Positions 11,924 to 23,623 of a stretch of DNA of 64,000 nt are shown in pieces. A program made the translations under genes and the position numbers. The notes below the pieces were generated by a model. The model was not told where the DNA came from. It ran no database searches and saw only the letters and a list, made by a program, of their open reading frames with translations. The stretch's first letter is position 1. Each line of letters starts with the position of its first letter. The stretch is from Rhytidiadelphus loreus (taxonomy: Eukaryota; Streptophyta; Bryopsida; Hypnales; Hylocomiaceae), in contig OX344761.1 of assembly GCA_947034895.1 (NCBI GenBank), forward strand, positions 83,221,839 through 83,285,838, in the 5' to 3' direction.

Positions 11924-12412
11924 CTACACTAATGATGATAAATAGTGTTACCTACACTAATTGATTTAAAAGAGCTATAAGTTTTTACTGTTGATGAATA
12001 TTTTTACCAACTATAGGTGTAAAGTTCTCCCACTTAAAATGATATTAGGATCTATATACTCAGTAAAAATATTCATCAAAAGTAAAAACTTATAGCATTT
12101 CTAAAATAGTTAGTATGGCTAACACTATTTATCATCATTAGAGCATCCCCACCAATGTGTTCTCTATCCCCAAACTTGGGACCTCAAACTAGTCAACCTT
12201 GACTTTATAGGGATGAGACCTCACGAGTTCTCTATATGAGCTCCAATATAGGGAATTGGGCCCAACTTTTACCGAGTTCTCTATAAATTTGGGGTAGAGA
12301 TCTTGTTTCGAGACCGGTGCATGCAAGCTTTTGTATCCCCATCCCCATCTGAGGTCCTCTCCCTAAATTTTTAGGGATACAGAACACGCTGGTAGGGATG
12401 CTCTTAGTGTAG
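11924..12412. mobile_element. Long-TIR MITE split by a second MITE
   Basis: The left arm begins CTACACTAATGATGATAAAT. Its inverted partner is interrupted: ATTTATCATCATTA lies at 12126-12140 and AGTGTAG continues only at 12406-12412, beyond the inserted element 12141-12403. Inner arms also pair (ataagtttttact with agtaaaaacttat, and gatgaatatttttac with gtaaaaatattcatc). Without the insertion the element is about 223 bp. A TA lies outside a CACTAATGATG terminus on both sides, compatible with a TA target duplication. Confidence 0.7.
12141..12403. mobile_element. Tourist/PIF-Harbinger-like MITE with TTA target duplication
   Basis: The 263-bp insert has termini GAGCATCCCCACCA and TGGTAGGGATGCTC and is flanked on both sides by TTA. 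A 3-bp TWA duplication is diagnostic of the PIF/Harbinger superfamily, whose non-autonomous forms are Tourist MITEs. Internal sub-inversions (cccaaacttggg; ctctatat) add foldback potential. It sits inside the right terminal repeat of the older MITE. Confidence 0.75.
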
Positions 12413-12570
12413 CTTAAAAACAAACAAAAGCACTCATTGGAAGTCAAACTATTGTGCAAGATTGTTTCCCTTTTCACACAAAATTCCAAGTGGATGAACA
12501 TCTACACTTCAATTTATCTTCAATAGAAGGATTCTTTGTCATCCATTGGACACTTAGTGTTTGCAACAAT

Positions 12571-12667
12571 GTCACTTTGTTAATTTGAATTCATGAGGTG
12601 GATGTCACTTTGTTAATTTGATTCATGAGGTGGACGTGACCTTGTTAATTGAATTCATGAGGTGGTT
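12571..12667. repeat. Minisatellite, three units of 32-33 bp
   Basis: Three consecutive copies of the unit gtcactttgttaatttgaat + tcatgaggtggat begin at 12571, 12604 and 12636. Copies two and three have one-base deletions and a few substitutions. Confidence 0.9.
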
Positions 12668-12960
12668 ATTATGTTGATGAATGGACTTGTGTACATGCAG
12701 GCAAGAAGACGATTGAGTCCATATGGGAAAATTATTATTGCTATCGTTGAGGCAGCAGTGCACTTGCATGCCTAGTCTCGTGAATCCACACAACAATTGG
12801 GAGATTCTTGTAGAGCAAGAGAATGTGTATATAAGGGCCACTTCACACTATGGCCATCCAAGTTGAGAGGATGTGGGATTTAGTGGCCAAACTTTGTTGA
12901 GAGTCCAAATAAATGAGCAATAAATTGGCAATAAATAATAGGAATTGGAGCCTTTGGCTA

Positions 12961-13195
12961 GTTATAGTGTGAATCCTCCAAAGGCCAAGCCCAAAGTCCA
13001 AAACCTTGGCAATGAACTTCTTCAGACTCTAAAATTGGATGGTTGTAGTGTGAATCCTCCAAAAGCCAAGCCCAAAGTCCAAACCCTTGGCAATGAATTC
13101 CCACATCCCTCTAAACTTGGATGGTTATAGTGTGAAGCCTCCAAAGGCCAAATCCAAAGTCCAAACTCTTAGTAATGAACTCCCACCTACCAAAG
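12961..13195. repeat. Tandem repeat, three units of about 81 bp
   Basis: Units begin gtt(a/g)tagtgtgaa(t/g)cctcc at 12961, 13042 and 13124 and share the words ggccaagcccaaagtccaaa and ttggcaatgaa. The third unit is the most diverged. The open frame 12945-13130 only reflects this periodicity. Confidence 0.85.
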
Positions 13196-13286
13196 GTGCT
13201 AGTATGTGAGCCTATGAGCCTTGAGCCTAGGCACATAAGTACTCTACAATTTTGTAATTTGCCTATCCTAGGTAGAGTGCCTTAGA

Positions 13287-13745
13287 GTGCCTTGTGCCAT
13301 TGCCACAACAAAAATAAAAATAAAAATAATTTTTTAATTCATAAAAACTTCAAAATTCCATAACTTTCACACTATTTGATCCAAACACCATGAAACAAAG
13401 CTTGTGCACTCCTCTTTGCTAAGGGCTTTTCAATGGTACTAAAAACGCAACTAGAAGATGCACAATCCAAGAGATCTCATTGTAACAAACAAAGCAAACA
13501 AAATGAGTGTGCCTTGTGTTGTTGCCATAGTATAATATAAAATAAAAATAAAAGTAATTTTCTAATTTTCTAATTTTCTAATTCATAAAAACTTTGAAGT
13601 TCAATATCTTTTCTAGGATAAGTCAAAACATCACCAAACAAAGCATATGTATGCACTTCTCTTTGCAAAGAGCTTTCCAACATTACCAAGAATGCAATTG
13701 AGAGATGCACGGTCTAGAAGATCTTACCATAACAAAAAAACAAAA
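13287..13745. repeat. Diverged tandem duplication, about 222 bp period
   Basis: Two adjacent segments (from 13287 and from 13509) share in order gtgccttgtg, an aaaataaaaataa tract, taattcataaaaactt, a ctctttgc block and agatgcac followed by ccaagagatct or tctagaagatct. They look like an old tandem duplication. Confidence 0.6.
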
Positions 13746-14149
13746 AAACTAATGTAATGGATGGATTGAATCAGGTAGTTTTCATGACCAAAAATGCTTT
13801 AAAAGGTTGAAATTTGGTCACTCTAACTTACAGTGAGTAGTATATAAGTGTACTCTCTATATTAAATTTATATTATTGTGTTAAGTACATAGAGTCATGA
13901 CCCTTATCACAACTTCTGCCACAAAATCCGTTACATTTTCATCCCAAGGAAATATCATTCAATTATTTTATTTGACATTCACGACCAAAACCTAGAGTAC
14001 GACAAGTGAACGTTCTTCCTTGGCATGATGATTCATTGCAATTTGAAGTTGCTAAGGTAGTACACAACTATATATAATAAGGTCTAGTTCATTTACAAAC
14101 TACCAATTTGAGGCATTCCAATTTTTTTTTACAATGTATAGTATAATTG

Positions 14150-14884
14150 GTATATTTTGGTAAGCATAATTATCATTGCATCTTTACACAAATCCAATCA
14201 AGCAAACCGAATTTCAGTTTCAAAAAAGCAAAATTCCATTTTTGGTGAATTTGTAAAGTCAAATTTCATAGTTTTACATAATATTTTATTGAAAACAATG
14301 GGTGATGAATTTTTTAAATTTGATTGCAAAGATATATAGGGAACATCCATACACACATATTTCATATTAAAAGACACACCCCATTAAGTAACAAAAAATA
14401 TACTTTAGGAAGAATTCAATGTGAGGTGTCATATGACCTAACTTTGTGAAATAGGTATCTCTATATTTTAATTAGATTTTGGCAAAGTAATTGTACCATG
14501 CTCAAATGTACAAAACTAATTACACTGTGACAATCAAATACCAAAATCTAGTTAAAATATAAAGATATCTATTTCACAAAGTTTGGTCATCGACACTTCA
14601 CATTGAACTCTTCCTAGAGGGAATTATGAAACTTTTTTGGAGATGCTTGTTAAAGGAAAGATGTGCATGTGGATGTTCCCTCCATATTTATGCAATGAAT
14701 TTTTTTTTTAAATCATTACCAATTGTTTTCAATAAAATCTTATGTAAAACCATGAAAATTGACTTCAAAAATTCACCAAACATGGAATTTTGCTATTCTG
14801 AAACTGAAATTTGGTATACTTGGTATACTTGATTGGGATTGCATAAGAATTGGGTGATAATTATGCAAAACAAAAATATTCGAT
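14150..14884. mobile_element. Foldback element with arms of about 330 bp
   Basis: The left arm (14150-14480) and right arm (14540-14884) are imperfect reverse complements throughout. Outer pairs are aagcataattatca with tgataattatgca. Middle pairs include gcaaaattccat with atggaattttgc, and ttattgaaaacaat with attgttttcaataa. Inner pairs include aacttagtg-type words and cctaactttgtgaaatag with ctatttcacaaagtttgg. The spacer is about 60 bp. There is no coding capacity. An RNA read through it would form a long hairpin. Confidence 0.7.
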
Positions 14885-15251
14885 TTTTTTCTATACCTTA
14901 CTGTACAGTACTGTTCAATCCCGCATACAAATGACTCCTTGCTTGTTTTTCCAAGGAGATGGCATTGAGCCACATGTCCACTGTTTATTGTCAGGCTTGG
15001 CTTGACCTAAGTTAAGTCTTTTCATTCAGAATGCAAAACATGTATAATTATTCTGGCATACTCTCAGTACAAGGAGTACCAGAAAATACATGTGTAACTT
15101 GTACAATTCTACATATATATTGAATTCGTGTATCAATCTAGTTATGAATTTTTGAAGTTGAAACACAATGGTCACTACAAGCGACCAATTTTTGAAATGT
15201 ACTTGTTGGTACATTGAAGAAAGCAAAATGTACCTTTGTGTTAGTAGTTGC

Positions 15252-15545
15252 TTTTAGAGCACCCACTACTTTAAGGTAGTGTGCTCATAAACCATCACTT
15301 TAAGGGATGATTCGCCTTTTTCATAGGTTTCCAGGGACAAAAAGATTTTTATCTAATTTTTCAGAGAAAGAAAAATAGATGCGGAACCCAACACAAGTAG
15401 TTTCATATTTTTCCAAGCATTTTTGAATTACTTATAAATTTTCAAAGATTCAAGTCATAGGCACCTCCAAATCCGTCCCCTTGTGACTTATAAAGAAATG
15501 TTTAGAAACCAAAACCAATGATTGGCTCTTACAATAAATAAATAA
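15252..15545. repeat. Dispersed repeat, inverted partial copy of the element at 63407-63820
   Basis: This segment is the reverse complement, with moderate divergence, of about 63525-63820. Shared words in order include gcttttagagca, tttttcagagaaagaaaaat, aacccaacacaagtag, ttccaagcatttttgaatta and tgattggctcttac. The TIR end gcttttagagca is present here; the other end is missing. Confidence 0.7.
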
Positions 15546-15847
15546 ATTCTTAAATTCATTAACAAAGCAAAGAGGTCCACTCAAGGATCACCTTGTATCC
15601 CTTCTACCTATAGAATGATCTGAAGAAGAGGGGTGGATTTTGAACCACCTACCTTAATTCCAATCAAGGATCATTCACAAGATTCACAATGAGACGAAAA
15701 GATGCAACCATGTCATTTTCTCCCCCCCCCCCCCTCCTCCAAAAATTGACAGTCATTGATTTTTTTTTTTTTTAAATTCCCACCCCCTCCAATTAGTCCA
15801 ATGCCGTTGATCTTCAATACAGAATATGGAATATTAGATACGGATAC

Positions 15848-16010
15848 GGGATGTAGATATAGCATATAGAAAGACGTAAGACATATACGGGATGTAGATA
15901 TGAATACGAGGAGCCGTAAGACAAGTACAATGCATACATGAAGACGTAAGACAGATATGGGATGTAGATATGAATACAAGGAGACATAAGACAATGACAA
16001 TACAAATATG
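15848..16010. repeat. Irregular tandem repeat with gggatgtagatat units
   Basis: Three copies of gggatgtagatat(g)aatac start at 15848, 15889 and 15959 and alternate with (g)acgtaagaca words, so unit spacing is 41 and then 70 bp. A poly-C run near 15723 and a poly-G run near 16160 lie on the two sides. Confidence 0.7.
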
Positions 16011-16289
16011 GATACGGGGATGTGGGGATTGATATGGGACATATCCCATATCAAATGCCAACCCCACCTCACCTGAAAATTTCAAAAGGTTGGGTGGGTG
16101 GATACTTGGAAAAATATTTTTTAATATTTTTAATTTTTTAATTTTTTTTAACTCACCGGGGGGGGGGCAATATAGAATAAATAAATGTGATCTTTTTTTT
16201 GAGTTCATTGTGACATTATGTCACAATGACAATGAGCTCAAAAGATGTAGTAACTGCATCAACCTTTTTTGAGGGAGAAGATGTGAGGT

Positions 16290-16530
16290 GGATACCACAC
16301 CTCCCCAAACAACCACTTTTTGCTATTGTGCCTAGTTATTATTATTAGATTGGTCAAATTTCATTGATTTTCTTGTTGGCAAGTAAAAGGAGGCTCTGAC
16401 ACACCATATAACACAGCATTTGGATATTGTGTGCAAAAGTTTATGATGAGAGTTATGAAGGGTCAAAGTATTTTTTAGTAGATGTTCTAAAATTGTTCCT
16501 TCAACATATGTACATATTAATTTTGGAGAT
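16290..16530. repeat. Dispersed repeat, copy 1 (partner near 52831-53060)
   Basis: This shares ordered words with the later copy: cctagtt(a/g)(t/c)tatta, ttggcaagt(a/g)aaaggagg, aacgccacattt/aacacagcatttgga, tgcaaaagtt and agggtcaaagt. Both are in the same orientation. There is no coding capacity. Confidence 0.55.
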
Positions 16531-17908
16531 TTACACATAGTAATGATGGTAGTTTTAGGTAGCATGTGATGTTTTGTGTACCCACCTTACTCTTTGAGGA
16601 ATGCCTACTTGAAATATGTAGGGTTTGACATATAATTATAATAAGTGTTTGAATTGTTGTTGATTCACTTCTACATGTTTTCACTTGGAAAGTCATTTGT
16701 AGTATGTATGTGTCTTGTGAGAGGATAGTGCCTCTTTTAAGTTGAGAAGATAGTGATAGAATGTCACCTATTCTTAATTGACCATGTAACAATGGTTGTA
16801 GACACTAAGTGTCTGCTTGGATGACTTCACCTAAAATTGTAGAATGAGAAAAAATATTTTTTTCATCTACTTTTTTAGGAGGAAGTTGCTTGAATACATA
16901 TTCAATGAATAGTATTGCAAATTCCCTCATCATGGTATTATTTATTGCCTTTTCAAAAGAAGAAGATGCAAAATCCACAAATCACCTTAGCTTGTAGTAT
17001 ATTTTGGCCATTTTTTGCTATCTACTCTTGATGTGAATTTTAACCTTTAAAAATGATATTTTTTTTGAATTTGATATGAAAATAAAACTCTGCATGTGAA
17101 GTTTTGCTACTCTAATTGAATTTTTTTTTAAATTAAAAAATTATAGCAATATGAACTTTAGGTCTACAACCATAGTTTATTGATATTCTTTTACTCAAAA
17201 GCAATAGAATTTTTTTTTTAATGGACTATTTGACAACATATAAAATTGCTACATGCTACAAAACCTTGAGATAGAATATCTTTTTATCCAGGATGAATAG
17301 AACCACCATAAGATCCGTCAATGAGTATAAAAATTTCATCCATATTTTGCGTATTTCATCTATGCCACTGGATGACAACGCTTTCTGCAGTGCCGTGCCC
17401 AAAATAGATGAAATGAAAAACCCTGATTCCCGGATGAAACGAAACCTCTCGCGCAGGAGACTCAGATTCTCGGATCAAGTCAGACCCCATTCACACTAAA
17501 ATTTCAATCCACACTAATTACTACCTCTTCGAAAGCACTCCCCACGCTCCATTCTAAAACAAATTAAACCAAACCAAAATTAAAACCAAAAACCACCCAG
17601 TCTCCAAGGCACACTATTTCAAACTCACTCTATTTCAGAACCACACTATTATCTAGATGCTCTGTTTCCAAGAGCTCGCGGAAGTCCACACACTTGGCCA
17701 TTTGCCGATTTCGCAAGGTGATCGCAGTTGTTGTTGTTGTTGTCGTCGTCGCAAATCGAAGGTTTAGGCCCATCCAGGTCGTGCCCTTGCTTTCGTTGCT
17801 GCATTTCTTTGTAACGACGATCTGCAGGCACAACAGTTTGGAAGGATTTGAGCAGGATTTGCAAGAGAATTTGAAAGGAGGTTGGTCTTGGCGGAAGATT
17901 TGGACAGA

Positions 17909-20900
17909 ATGTCGGCCACTTCGGTTGTGGAGAAGGCGACGAGTGACATGTTGATTGGACCCGACTGGGCGCTCAACTTGGACCTCTGCGACGCCATCAA
18001 CAACGACCCGACGTAAGTCGAAATTTGAATTCGGTTCTGGATTTGCTCTGAAACCCTAATTGGAGATTTTGTTGTGCGTGGTGATAATTTCTACCGGAAT
18101 TATGTGACCGTACTCTTTTGTTGCGTTTTGCGTTGGCGGTTTGGGGTTTAAGGCGACTGTGTTGTCGCTGAGGCGACTTGATTTGTTTTGTTTTTGAGTG
18201 AGGTCAGGGTTTGTAGTGTTTGGCATTTGTAGTTTGGTAGCTGGACTGAGTTGATGTTTTGGTTGAGGATGCTGTGTGTATGCAACTGAAACGTTCCTCC
18301 GACTTTTGTGGAAAAGGGAATGGCAATTATAGAATCGAGCAACTGTGTGAATTTTTTTAGAGATTATTCTCGTGTGATAATCTTTGGTGCAACACTTGAC
18401 ATTCTTGAGGAGCTGCTTCGATAGCCTTGGACCTGGTCTTTAGAAAGATGACTAAGAATCATGGTTTTCTTTGGGACACAATCTTGAACTCATGACAGTT
18501 CCTGCGAAGCCACATTCTCAGTAGTTGACAAAATATTTAGCTCTATGTGGTGATTCTGTATAGTGATTGATGTCTTTTCTCTGTTTGAGTAGTAGAAGTG
18601 TGAGCGGGTCAACTGCTCTAGAATGTTGTGTTTGGATTAGTCGACAAGGTCAAGAGTGGTGATTGATTTAGCTCGATATGTGTGATTCTCCAGACAAGCG
18701 AAAGAAGTCATAAAGGCTGTCAAGAAAAGGATCACGAATAGAAGTCCGCAAGTCCAAATTCTGGCACTCACGGTTTGCATCTTCCCTTTACTGCGAGGCA
18801 TTCATTTGTTGTAGCATTTGTTGTTGTAGAGGCATCCACCGATTTTGTAAATTACCCGTCTTTCTTTTATTCCCCCCAGGAGCTGGGATGATATAGCACA
18901 GTTTGTTAATTAGCTATTATTCAAGTGGGAAGGCTGGAGCTTATCTGGATTTACGCACTTCTTTGGGCCGTATATAGTTGGAAAGCTTGCGAAACTGTTT
19001 TTCTGTTTGAAAGCTGCTGAACTGCTGGATATATGTCCTTTGTAGGTCTTGGAGACTTTGATCAAGAATTGCGGAGATCATGTGCATCAGCAAGTGGCCG
19101 AGAAAGACGTGCTGCATGAATTGGTGAAGCTTGTAAAGAAAAAAGTAAGTTCTTTCTGGAGGCTGACTTTAGGGACCTTAAACCTGGCCAATTGTGATGT
19201 CATTTACGCAGAGTTTCTTCAATGTAAACCCTGCCAATTGTAACGCAGCTTGTTGTTCTAAAAGGCCTCGGGGCTGGGGTTTCTCCGCCAGTGGAGCATA
19301 GGTTTTGTACCTCATGTCGTGCGTGGATCGTTAGCAGAGAGGACTTTGTGCAGGAGGACGGTGAATGCTTTTTTTAATTTGCAGCTGAAAAAGAGAGTTC
19401 AGAAGCTCAAGTTGATTTGTCGACTTTGGATCTGACATGCTATGTATTTGACGTATTGGCTGGGGTTGCTTGATGGTTTTGTCAGGCAGATATGCGGGTG
19501 AGGGACAAAACGCTAGTCTTGATAGACTCGTGGAAAGACGCTTTCGGGGGGTCCAGTGGTCGATATCCACAGTATTACCTGGCATACAATGAATTGCTGG
19601 TAGGACCGAGTTCCTCCTTTATGTTTTACTCCCTCTGTCTCAAAAATAAATCCGTCGCACTCCCACAGTTTCCCACTAGAAACACGGATTTATTTTGAGA
19701 TAGAGGTAGTTTGGGTTTCTGTCCTATTTTATTGGGGTTGCTGAATAGCGTTCCTTATCTTTTCTTTTCTTTATTCAGTAGAAAACTTATTCCATTCAGC
19801 TGGGTGCCAAGAATTGTTTTTCATCAGAGATCTTCTCCAGCTTCTAATGTCGATTTATCCGAATAATTTTTCTTGGCCAAATCGTGCTGTCTTATAACTA
19901 TTTTTTTGATATGTATTCCAGAAAGCAGGTGTTGAATTCCCAAGGCTTGCAGGAGAACCTCAAGTTCCCATTTTCACCCCTCCTCAATCGCAGCCTATTG
20001 CCAGTCCTCGTCCATCGCCACGTGGTCAACGATCCTCAGGACCACCTGCTATGGGACCCGAGGACACAGCCAACGTTTCTGGAATGAGGTATGAAGCATA
20101 TTAATATGATCGATCTTTTACTTAAGCCAGCTTTTCAGTTCTTAAGTGTATCCTAGAATGCAAATCTTGTACTTTTCCTGGTTGCTTGTGGGCTCAAATT
20201 TTGTTTACGATGCTTGGAAGCTGCTTTGTCATGCTCAGGTCTTGCTTCATGTATTTTCGACACTTTTTAATTTTGGTAAATCCCAATTTTCGTATTGCTC
20301 AGTCAGTTTCATTTGCTTGTGTCTCAGCTTGGCAGACATCAAGAATGCACAAAACCTGGCGGAGCTTTGCAACGATATGGTTTCTGCACTGAATCCGCGA
20401 GATCGAATGGTTTGCATCTCTGTCTTTGATGATAACTGTATAGTTTGTTTGGATATCATTACATGTTGATCCCACATTCCAGTAACTTATGGAGATGATA
20501 ACAGCCTTTGAATCCTGCCTCTTTGTGGCGAATGCCTACCTGTGTAATTAATGCATCAGATTCTCCTGCAAAGAATAAGGACATCTTGCTCTTATTCTTT
20601 TGTCAAGTTTTTGTTATATTATTTACCTTGTTTAGTCAGTCTCGGTTTAGTATTTTCCATGTTTTACTGGACGTCCTTCCGGGTTTTAAGGTAGCCCTTC
20701 ATACTTTTTGAAAGTGTGATATTGAAATGTAGTGCTGTGGGTTCATTTTCACAAATCGTATTATGAATCAAGTCCCCTGTCCAATGTGCAGTCTGCAAAG
20801 GAGGAAGTTATCGTGGAGATCGTAGATCAATGTCGAATTCTCCAGCGTCGTGTTATGCAGCTCGTTAACGATACTTCGTATGATCTCATTGCTCATTGAT

Positions 20901-22424
20901 ATCTGTTTGTGTCTTGTTTTTGGTTTCTGAAGTGGCATTCATAACAGGTAGATTTTAGCTTTCCATTTTGTTATCCCCGCTTCTGGTTTTCGTGGTGCTG
21001 TAATCTGAATATTAGAATGCCTTGGTTGACTCTATGTTGACTTCTGTGTGCTACATGCGCAGAGATGAGGAATTACTTCGGCAGGGTTTATCTTTGAATG
21101 ACGACTTGCAGCGAGTGCTCGCTAAATATGATGCTTTCTTGTCAGGAGCTCCCTTGCCTGAAACGCCTGCTGAGAGCAAGATTCAGCCTCAAAAGGCTTT
21201 GGTGGAGGAGCCTAGCGTTCTCTCTCCTAAGTAAGATGCAATTTCTGGTTTCGTATTTTCATAGGCTCATAAAAAGTCATGGCTTGTACTGAAGACAGTC
21301 AAATATTTGTGCTTTGTAGCTCTTAGAGGTCAACTGTATTGAATATTTGGTGTACCTGCCGATCATGTTTGCTTAAGATACAATGCGTTTTACTTGCTGG
21401 TCTTTTATGTTCTGCATCATTCTGAAGTGTTTGCTGTTATACTGGCAGGGTGCAGACTCAACCAGCCGCTCAAAGCTCACTCCAAGGAGCAGCGAGCAGT
21501 ACAAGACCCAAGGGCAGTGCTCGCACTATTTTTCCAGCTCTACCTCCACCTCCTTCAAGCAAAAGACCTGTCACTCAGAGTTCAAGTGCTTTGAGTGCAA
21601 GTCCTCGTGATGCAACACTTGACCTTCTGAGTGGTGATCTACCACCCAGTAGTCAGTCGGAATCGAGTTCTTCATCCCTGGTAGCGGACCAACCTCAACA
21701 AAAGAAGGAAGTGGATTTCTTGGCTTTGCCTACACCCGAGGATTTCCAGAGCCCTTTTGATTCGTCGCCGTTTCAGGCAACTCCTCGTACAGAAGCTTTG
21801 AGTCCAGTTTACCCTCCACAGAGTTTCCATCAGCAGGCAGAAACACGACCAGAGAATTCATGGTCGCCAAGAGCTCCTGTGGCCAGTAATCAAACTTCGT
21901 TTATGCCATCTCAACCAACGGAGTCAGTTTCAGCGCAGCCAGTGCAGCAGAGTCGACCGCAGTATGTTTATCCACACTCGCAGCCAGTGACTGCAACTCC
22001 GCCCCCGTGGCAAGAGGACTCGCAAGGGACACAGGCAGATCAGCAATGGCAAGGCTCTCCTCAGGCTTCTTACCCCTGGAATGGCGGTAACACCCCGCAA
22101 GTGTGGAATTCAGGTCAGCAGCAACAGTACCCGGGAACAGGGTATACCGGCTCCCCGAGTCACTCTAGTCTAGGTCAACCGTCTCGATTAGGATCTGTGG
22201 GTACAGGTCCTGGTGACAATTTTGGTAGTCTTTATATGCAGCAGAGAGGGAGCGCATACGGCCAATCCTCAGCTTTGGGATCATCACAGACTGGAGCTTC
22301 CAAGCCTTTAAAATCACCTGATACGCTCTTCAACGACCTGGTAGACCTGCGGAGCGTGAATGCGAAATTCAAAAGCACCAGCCTTGCAAATAAGACATCA
22401 AATACCAGCAAGGCCGGCCCTTAA
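17909..22424 (+). CDS. TOL: TOM1-LIKE (TOL) VHS-GAT protein, ubiquitin-dependent endosomal sorting
   Basis: TOL proteins act as plant ESCRT-0-like receptors that bind ubiquitinated membrane cargo and pass it to the vacuole. Proposed exons: 17909-18012, 18694-18772, 19046-19144, 19486-19599, 19922-20088, 20328-20409, 20792-20877, 21063-21230, 21449-22424. All introns are GT-AG and the phases join into 624 residues. Residues 5-140 are the VHS domain ([58 protein letters not shown]). Residues 188-270 are the GAT domain ([20 protein letters not shown] to [14 protein letters not shown]). The C-terminal half is Gln/Pro/Ser rich, with a clathrin-box-like LDLLSGD and the family's closing [17 protein letters not shown]. 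The ATG follows a leader containing a GTT/GTC microsatellite (about 17724-17750). A Stowaway MITE sits in intron 4. Confidence 0.93.
19629..19706. mobile_element. Stowaway MITE in TOL intron 4
   Basis: The 78-bp element starts CTCCCTCTGTCTCAAAAATA and ends with the inverted TATTTTGAGATAGAGG. It is flanked by TA on both sides (19627-28, 19707-08). The CTCCCTC-type terminus and TA duplication are the Stowaway (Tc1/mariner) signature. The inner ataaatccgt and acggatttat also pair, making nearly the whole element a hairpin. Confidence 0.85.
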
Positions 22425-23623
22425 TGTTTTTTCAGTTCCTTCAGCAAGTGCAGTGATCTTAGTGTTTCTGGAGTAAGGGGCTCGCTTGCTTCGTTTCCCC
22501 AGCACCTCCACCTGTATTTCGATGTCTTTTTGTGTACTTATGTAAAAACGAGATTTTTCTACAGTCATCTGCAGCACTGAGTAAGATTTGCCCAGCATAG
22601 TGTGTGTCGATGTGATTCTCAATCAAGAAACTGTACAGTTGTCAATATATGGTGTGTTTCTACGCTTTGCTGAATACCGTTCTCTAGTTTCTTTGACCTA
22701 GCGGACCAACGTTTCTGAATAACTCGTCACATCGAGGTGATTTTGTTATCGACTTTCAGCCGTGCCAGTGGCAGTACGATGCTGGTGGTTTTGCAAGCCT
22801 CTTGACAGATTATGCAAGAGTCTTGGGTAGAGCTTTGTTTTTCCAGTGTGAAGAGGGTTTAGGTTAGCTGTGTTTTTCAGTGTGAAGAGGGAGTATTGGT
22901 TTTCCTGGGCTGCAGGGATATTCTGAGTAGAGTTTCGTTCAGATTCGATGAGAAATGAGATCGGATCGATCACCTTGCGACTGTTCAGAGAATACCACCC
23001 TTTGCTCTTTGCCTGGGTAGGGCCGCAGGACGGAAACTTGCCGGTTGGTGTCTCCAAGCAGGCGTGCTCCCTCAAAGACAATTTGCGTAGAAAGGGAAAG
23101 TGGCTGCGTGGGAAGAGGTGGGGTTGAAAGGCTGGTTGAAAGTTCATTGAAAGCCCTAGGGATAGGCTATGTATTTTCAATCCATAGTGTAAGATTTGCT
23201 CAACTTAGTGTTTCAGTCGATGCATCCCTAAGAGTGGGTAAACCACTCCATGACATCCGGGTTCTCAGTTTTCACCATAGATTTTTCATGGATGATGCGA
23301 AATGACCAGTGAAAATGAGGGTCAGAGAGTTTGATTGATTCAAGTCGGGTCCGTCTGTTCGGAGCCAAGGACTGTTGAATGGCTGCAGGTGCTGTTCAAG
23401 TCTTGTTGCAGTGGGGCGATATCAATGGGAGTGGATGGTGATGAGATGAAGACGACGCACTTGTTTTTAGGGGATTCTCGCTTTGTGCGAGGTGGGATTT
23501 TGAAGCTTGATGATGTTCACTTGTATGTGACCTGCTGCTGGTGTGCAAAGATTCTTGTTCAATCGTGAATCTTTTTTTTGATTGAGAAATTTCGAAAGTT
23601 TGGTGACTTTCACGTCGAGCAAG
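22425..23623. other. TOL 3' region and DWF5 promoter/leader
   Basis: About 1.2 kb separates two genes in the same direction. It must hold the TOL 3' UTR (through roughly 22660), the polyadenylation region and the DWF5 promoter. A short direct repeat, ttttcagtgtgaagagg, occurs at about 22840 and 22873. No gene is supportable here. Confidence 0.5.

Larger units (their letters stand above)
10574..17640. other. Intergenic spacer rich in small repeats
   Basis: About 7 kb without a supportable gene. The longest frames (for example 15713-16208, minus) encode low-complexity Tyr/Ser/Leu repeats that simply mirror the repeat at 15848-16010. Identifiable contents are two nested MITEs, three sets of tandem repeats, a foldback element and single copies of two dispersed repeats, listed separately. 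Confidence 0.6.

Noticed and set aside
12640..13200. Possible LTR with tatataagg near 12830
   Set aside because: No second LTR, primer-binding site or polypurine tract, and the sequence is tandem repeats.
15713..16208. Minus-strand open frames of 119 and 124 codons rich in Tyr, Ser, Leu and Ile
   Set aside because: They coincide with the gggatgtagatat tandem repeat, are open in two frames and encode only its periodicity.
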